Positions 60,165-64,000 of a stretch of DNA of 64,000 nt are shown in pieces. The notes below the pieces were generated by a model, which saw only the letters and a program-made list of their open reading frames with translations, was not told the DNA's origin and made no database searches. Numbering within the stretch: position 1 is the first letter of the stretch; every line of letters starts with the position of its first letter. A program made the translations under genes and the position numbers. The DNA comes from Pararge aegeria (taxonomy: Eukaryota > Arthropoda > Insecta > Lepidoptera > Nymphalidae), in contig NC_053191.1 of assembly GCF_905163445.1 (NCBI RefSeq), forward strand, positions 8,432,001 to 8,496,000. The letters are read 5' to 3'.

Positions 60165-60600
60165 ATATGTACAGTGTTTTTCTTAACGAAACCTAAGGGT
60201 CTCCCAAAAACGTGGAGTAACGTCGGAATAAGTATTCACTGTTTTATCACACTCTTAAATTTGAAAGGTGCTCTCAGGTGAAGTTTGACAAAACACTGCT
60301 TAACTATTTCTACTTAAGAATACAAGGCCCAATACGTCTATTTGCATCCAGGAAAATTAAATAGCATTTTGATGCATTTCCATTGTATTTCATATCATCA
60401 ATGTCATACACACACAGGCTCTGTCTCACACGCTTTTGTCTCGAAGGCGATAGAAAATTAGGGCTTAGACCTTACACAACTGTATAAAGATAGGGATACA
60501 GTAGATAGAACGCCTTTGATCCCGTAGCAAATGGCGACATTGTCAGGACAGCATCGCGATCACGGATAAATTATCCTGTGATCCTTACTGAGAAGTCAAG
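60165..60600 (+). repeat. Second copy of the 58.2-kb composite repeat
   Basis: It carries the same left flank (cgtggagtaacgtc, atttgcatccaggaaaatta) and one monomer (caggctctgtctcacacgct, cgcctttgatcccgtagcaa) of the array at 58441-59240, in direct orientation. It shows one unit without amplification. Confidence 0.85.
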
Positions 60601-62171
60601 TAAGCGTACTTTCTTCGCCATACGCATGCATCACGAGTGTTATGTCTAATAAGCGGAAGCTGTAGGTATGTCATGTGAAAATTCACAAATTTTAAACTCC
60701 TAAATTGCCCCTGCCGGCGATCTAATCCGGGACATCTCACGTAAAACTAAAGCGCCAACGGCTGCGCCAAGAATGTCGTCAAAAATTTGCAATTTGTAAA
60801 CTGTTTTAAACCAGAAGCTATATACTTATATACATTATAAAACCTTATTCCAATCTTCCATGAGAGACGTGCTCCGTTACTAGTGAGGCAAATGATGGTG
60901 ATAAATTACCTGAAACAAACAAACTTTATTAGTGATTCCCGTCACTTAATTTACAAGACAAATGCCTAGTAATAAATCGTGTTTTACAATATAGATAACA
61001 ACTTATATTAGACTAGATACTGTTCACGCAACTTCATGCGAGTGATAAAAATCAATTTAACATGTTTACTCAAATCAAGATCACTTTCGAGTGAATTACG
61101 CTTTCTATTTGACTCCTGATATGATTGCAGGAAGTAACTATAAGTATGAGGTAGGTTGGTTAGGGGTGCGCTACCAATAATTTATTGTACGGATCAGATA
61201 ATATCAACATAAGAAATACGTACTGATAACCGTAGAAGAAGTTCTCGAAAAATCATGCAGGTTTGGCTAAATTAGGTTAAAAGAACATAAACTACGAGTA
61301 TTCATACGTATTCTAGTTAGTAAATGACAAAACTATGCCAGAAGAAACATAAAAAATACAACCCAATTGATAAACCTATTCCTTTTTGAAGGAAGTCGTT
61401 TAAAAATGCATTTAGAAGACAATTCAATTTAAAAAATTAAGGAGGCATATAAATAATTAGTGATAAAATGTGACAATCGCATTTCACTCTTTAGTCGATC
61501 GAGACTGTTCAACTATTGGCTAAAATACGCAATGCGAGCGAGAGTACCATAAAATTAGCCAATAGTAACAGATATTAGCATTGTAACATTACAAGGCATT
61601 ATAGCGAGCTATGGAATTATTGAATTCGACACGTATTTGGTTTATTTCTTTACTGCAACCAGAGTAGCTAAAGTCCGAACAGTGCCGGATTGCAATCAAC
61701 AGCCTGACATCCTAGTAGGTAGGTATGCTACAAACACGGAATACGTCGTTATATTTTTACCAGTGATAGAAAACTCGTGTGCAAAAGGGTTTTTTACTGT
61801 TATTTTATCATCTAATAATAACCATTATGTTATTTTTAAGCTAATAAAATATTTATTTCGTCACAATTTGAAATGATAAACCAGTAATTGATTTGCTTTA
61901 GCGAAGCAAAATGGTTCATTTCCACGCAGCGTCGTACTAGAACGTTTAGCGGCACATTTGTCGGTAAAAGCTTTCCACTAGACCAGAAACGAAAAAAAAC
62001 TTTTTCTTATATCAGAATTTATGGTCCATTATATTTCCAAATAGTCACTGCTCGGGGACAGAAACCGGCACCACCGACTTTTTAGCACCACAGCACTTGT
62101 GCGCCTGGGATGTGGACAAAAAAGAGTAAATATTTATAGGCAGCTTTATTTTTAGCAGATAGCTCGTTGAC
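60601..62171. other. No gene recognised
   Basis: Frames at 61637-61876 and 61888-62085 have no recognisable protein features; the first has no ATG start. Degenerate SINE-like words (gtcgtactagaacgtttagc) occur near 61930. Confidence 0.4.
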
Positions 62172-62332
62172 AGCTCGTCCGGGGAAGTACTACCACCATG
62201 CTTATTTATGCCGCCAAGCAGCATTATTGCAATTCTGTAATAGCAATAATTCGGCTTAGCGGATTAGCTTACAGGTGAGGCTTAACACCTAAACCTCAGG
62301 TTCATGGACACAGGGCGGCACGTTGCAGGACG
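62172..62332 (-). repeat. Dispersed repeat family R4, inverted copy
   Basis: It reads cagctcgtccggggaagtac, tgccgccaagcagcattatt and gggcggcacgttgcagga, the reverse complement of blocks at 16688-16881. Confidence 0.7.
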
Positions 62333-62639
62333 AGTTCCTTACATGCCCTTCGAAGTGTTGGTCTGTTTATAGGCTACGGTTTTACACTTAGCATCAGGTG
62401 GGACATCTGCTTAGTCTTTCAATTATTACTATCAATTATAAAAAAGATAAAAATAATATAATATGTTTGTTCGCCCTCGTAAAATGGTAGTTTTACGCTT
62501 ACCATTATGCGGCGTTTGTTTATTTGAACACATACACTAAAGCCGTGGCTTTAGCGCAAGAGTCGTTAAACTCAGAGACTCAGTGTTACCCACATACTCA
62601 GCAATAAAAATTGATATATACGTGTTCGGTGTACAAGAA

Positions 62640-62814
62640 GTCTTCTTAGTACTTAGAGTAGGAGTGAGACGGTCCGGCGTCTCACACGCGCAGTGGCAGA
62701 GCGGCGCGCGCGCAGAGTACTCGTAAAACTCTCGATTTCGAACTTCGAATCATGTGGTGCATTTGAAAAACACTCTTTGGATCTTGGCGTGTTCTCCGCC
62801 ATTTTTCTATTTCA
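62640..62814 (+). promoter_or_regulatory. CpG-rich promoter and candidate 5' noncoding exon
   Basis: A GC-rich core (cacgcgcagtggcagagcgg, then cgcgcgcgcagag) is followed by about 100 bases without a usable reading frame, then a consensus donor, CA|GTAAGT at 62815. This is what a noncoding first exon of a plus-strand gene would look like, with coding exons beyond the right edge. A further GMC gene is the natural guess from the cluster, but nothing shows it. Confidence 0.45.
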
Positions 62815-63599
62815 GTAAGTAAAATGTGACTTTAGTGAAACTATAATGAAAGTCGTATTAATTCAGTCGTGTGATTAACGTTGATTAGGTATACCTATTC
62901 GTGTTCATATCTTGGCGAGATTTTTTTTTTTCTTGTAAAGAAAACAGTCATTTATTTTTATATATTGTTAATTATAACTGAAATTAAATAAACTATTATG
63001 AAGTAAGTATCGCTCATGAAAGGTGAAAATAGTTTTTTGTCAAGTTTTAAACTTTAGATACCATAAATTAGTAGAAATGACTCTTGAATAATTAAGCTTA
63101 GGTATAAACCTTTATACCTTAAAGCATTACCGAGTTAAAGGGCTTAAGCAAAAGGGCAGGTGGAAACTACATGGTTATAAAAGGGGAACGAACGAAAAAC
63201 GAACGGAAAGGGTTAATTTAGGGTACGGAACCCTAAAAAGAAAAAAAAACAAGAAAGCGAGAGCAAAGAGTTTCAACTCACATGCAACGGAGCAGTATGT
63301 TTAAATTATTTATGGTTTTAACTCGGAATGAACACGTAACGTCACGATTACATTCAATTTTTAAAACGACAGAAACGTCAAACGCGTGAACTATCGAGAC
63401 CGTATATTCTGGACTAAGAGCCATGAACGCCAGACCTTATCCATCTTAAAAAGGTTAAAGTCATACAGCGCATGTCCCAAACTAGAGGTAGGTTGGCAAC
63501 TTCGAAGTTTGGATCATTATGGCTTAAGAAAGTAACCGGGTAGCAAAGATGCATTCGTATAAAATTGCTAGGCAAAATCTTCCAAGTATAAAAACCGTG
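62815..63599. other. No feature recognised
   Basis: AT-rich, with a gggtacggaaccctaaaaa word near 63220 that recurs as a repeat-associated motif in Lepidoptera. Noncoding as far as I can see. Confidence 0.4.
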
Positions 63600-63745
63600 T
63601 TAACACATTAAAGACTGTCTTGTCTCTTTGGGTCCTATGTCACTCCTTTTGGGCAAAGGGCAGACACAATGCTTCTCCATTGCAAATTATCTGCGGCAAA
63701 GCGCTTAAACTTACTCCTGGTAATACCAATCCTCTGCGCCGGCAA
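63600..63745 (-). repeat. Possible LINE ORF remnant
   Basis: The minus strand reads KRFAADNLQWRSIVSALCPK, a fragment resembling the C-terminal end of some retrotransposon proteins, then a stop. The assignment is weak. Confidence 0.3.
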
Positions 63746-63756
63746 TAGTGTACCGC

Positions 63757-63991
63757 CAGCACGGCTAGTATGGGCAGGAGACAATTAACTCCCCGGGGAA
63801 AGGATCAAAATGTATCTTCTTGTTTGTAGCTTTATCAACTCTCAGAGCATTGGCGCACTAGTGGAAATGATATCCAAATAATCATATTCCATGCTTCCTT
63901 GCTTTAGCAGATGGACACGTTAATTATATCCCTAGTCAAGGGATTTAATCGGGGATATAATTTTTGTCTTCTGCCCATGTTAGCCATGCAG
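63757..63991. mobile_element. MITE family M1, copy 2 (inverted relative to 8133)
   Basis: It begins agcacggctagtatgggcag and ends cttctgcccatgttagccat followed by gcag, imperfect terminal inverted repeats. The interior shares aaaggatcaaaatgtatctt and ggaaatgatatccaaataat with the complement of copy 1. Confidence 0.7.
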
Positions 63992-64000
63992 GTTGGTTTT

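Overview
This is nuclear DNA from an insect, almost certainly a moth or butterfly (Lepidoptera). It is AT-rich, with spliced genes using GT-AG introns and insect-type core promoter signals. It is densely sprinkled with short elements of the kinds typical of lepidopteran genomes: tRNA-derived SINEs, 3' ends of non-LTR retrotransposons, and hAT and other TIR-bounded MITEs. No species can be named from the sequence alone.

Layout. (1) 1-7.2 kb: repeat fragments, then a complete two-exon cytochrome P450 of the CYP6 type on the minus strand (3729-5407), an unidentified 137-codon plus-strand reading frame (5655-6068), and an orphan TATA/initiator core promoter at 6268-6301. (2) 7.2-11.6 kb: microsatellite, MITEs and a tandem duplication, then two coding exons of flotillin-2 on the minus strand (10669-10870 and 11532-11626). 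(3) 11.6-64 kb: I cannot find the upstream flotillin-2 exon that encodes the myristoylated N-terminus, so this stretch is probably one flotillin-2 intron of at least 52 kb. It carries a cluster of plus-strand GMC (glucose-methanol-choline) flavoprotein oxidoreductases: gene A (17535-20982, 628 aa), gene B (22227-25925, 842 aa), gene C (26468-28773, 608 aa) and gene D (48322-52277, 648 aa). A GMC cluster inside the flotillin-2 intron is known from other insects, so this is the lepidopteran form of an ancient nested arrangement.

The GMC genes share the ADP-binding N-terminus, both GMC signatures and the His/Asn active-site pair, but have different intron positions and clear specialisations. B has a C-terminal tail of about 214 residues, rich in Asn, Ser, Tyr and Lys, that the family normally lacks. 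C ends in an exact KDEL, an ER-retrieval signal. D has HLSCT where most relatives have HPVGT around the catalytic histidine. A, B and C are tightly packed (B's poly(A) signal to C's ATG is about 0.27 kb). D is separated from them by about 19 kb of repeat-rich DNA. GC-rich patches at about 37 kb and 62.7 kb look like promoters or 5' noncoding exons, possibly for D and for a gene right of the window.

The rest is mostly repeats. The most unexpected class is a set of short inverted repeats (arms 15-32 bp, usually with very small loops, several of them perfect) that resemble neither each other nor known MITEs. There is also a 233-bp-period minisatellite at 58.4-59.2 kb whose flank and unit recur at 60.2-60.6 kb.
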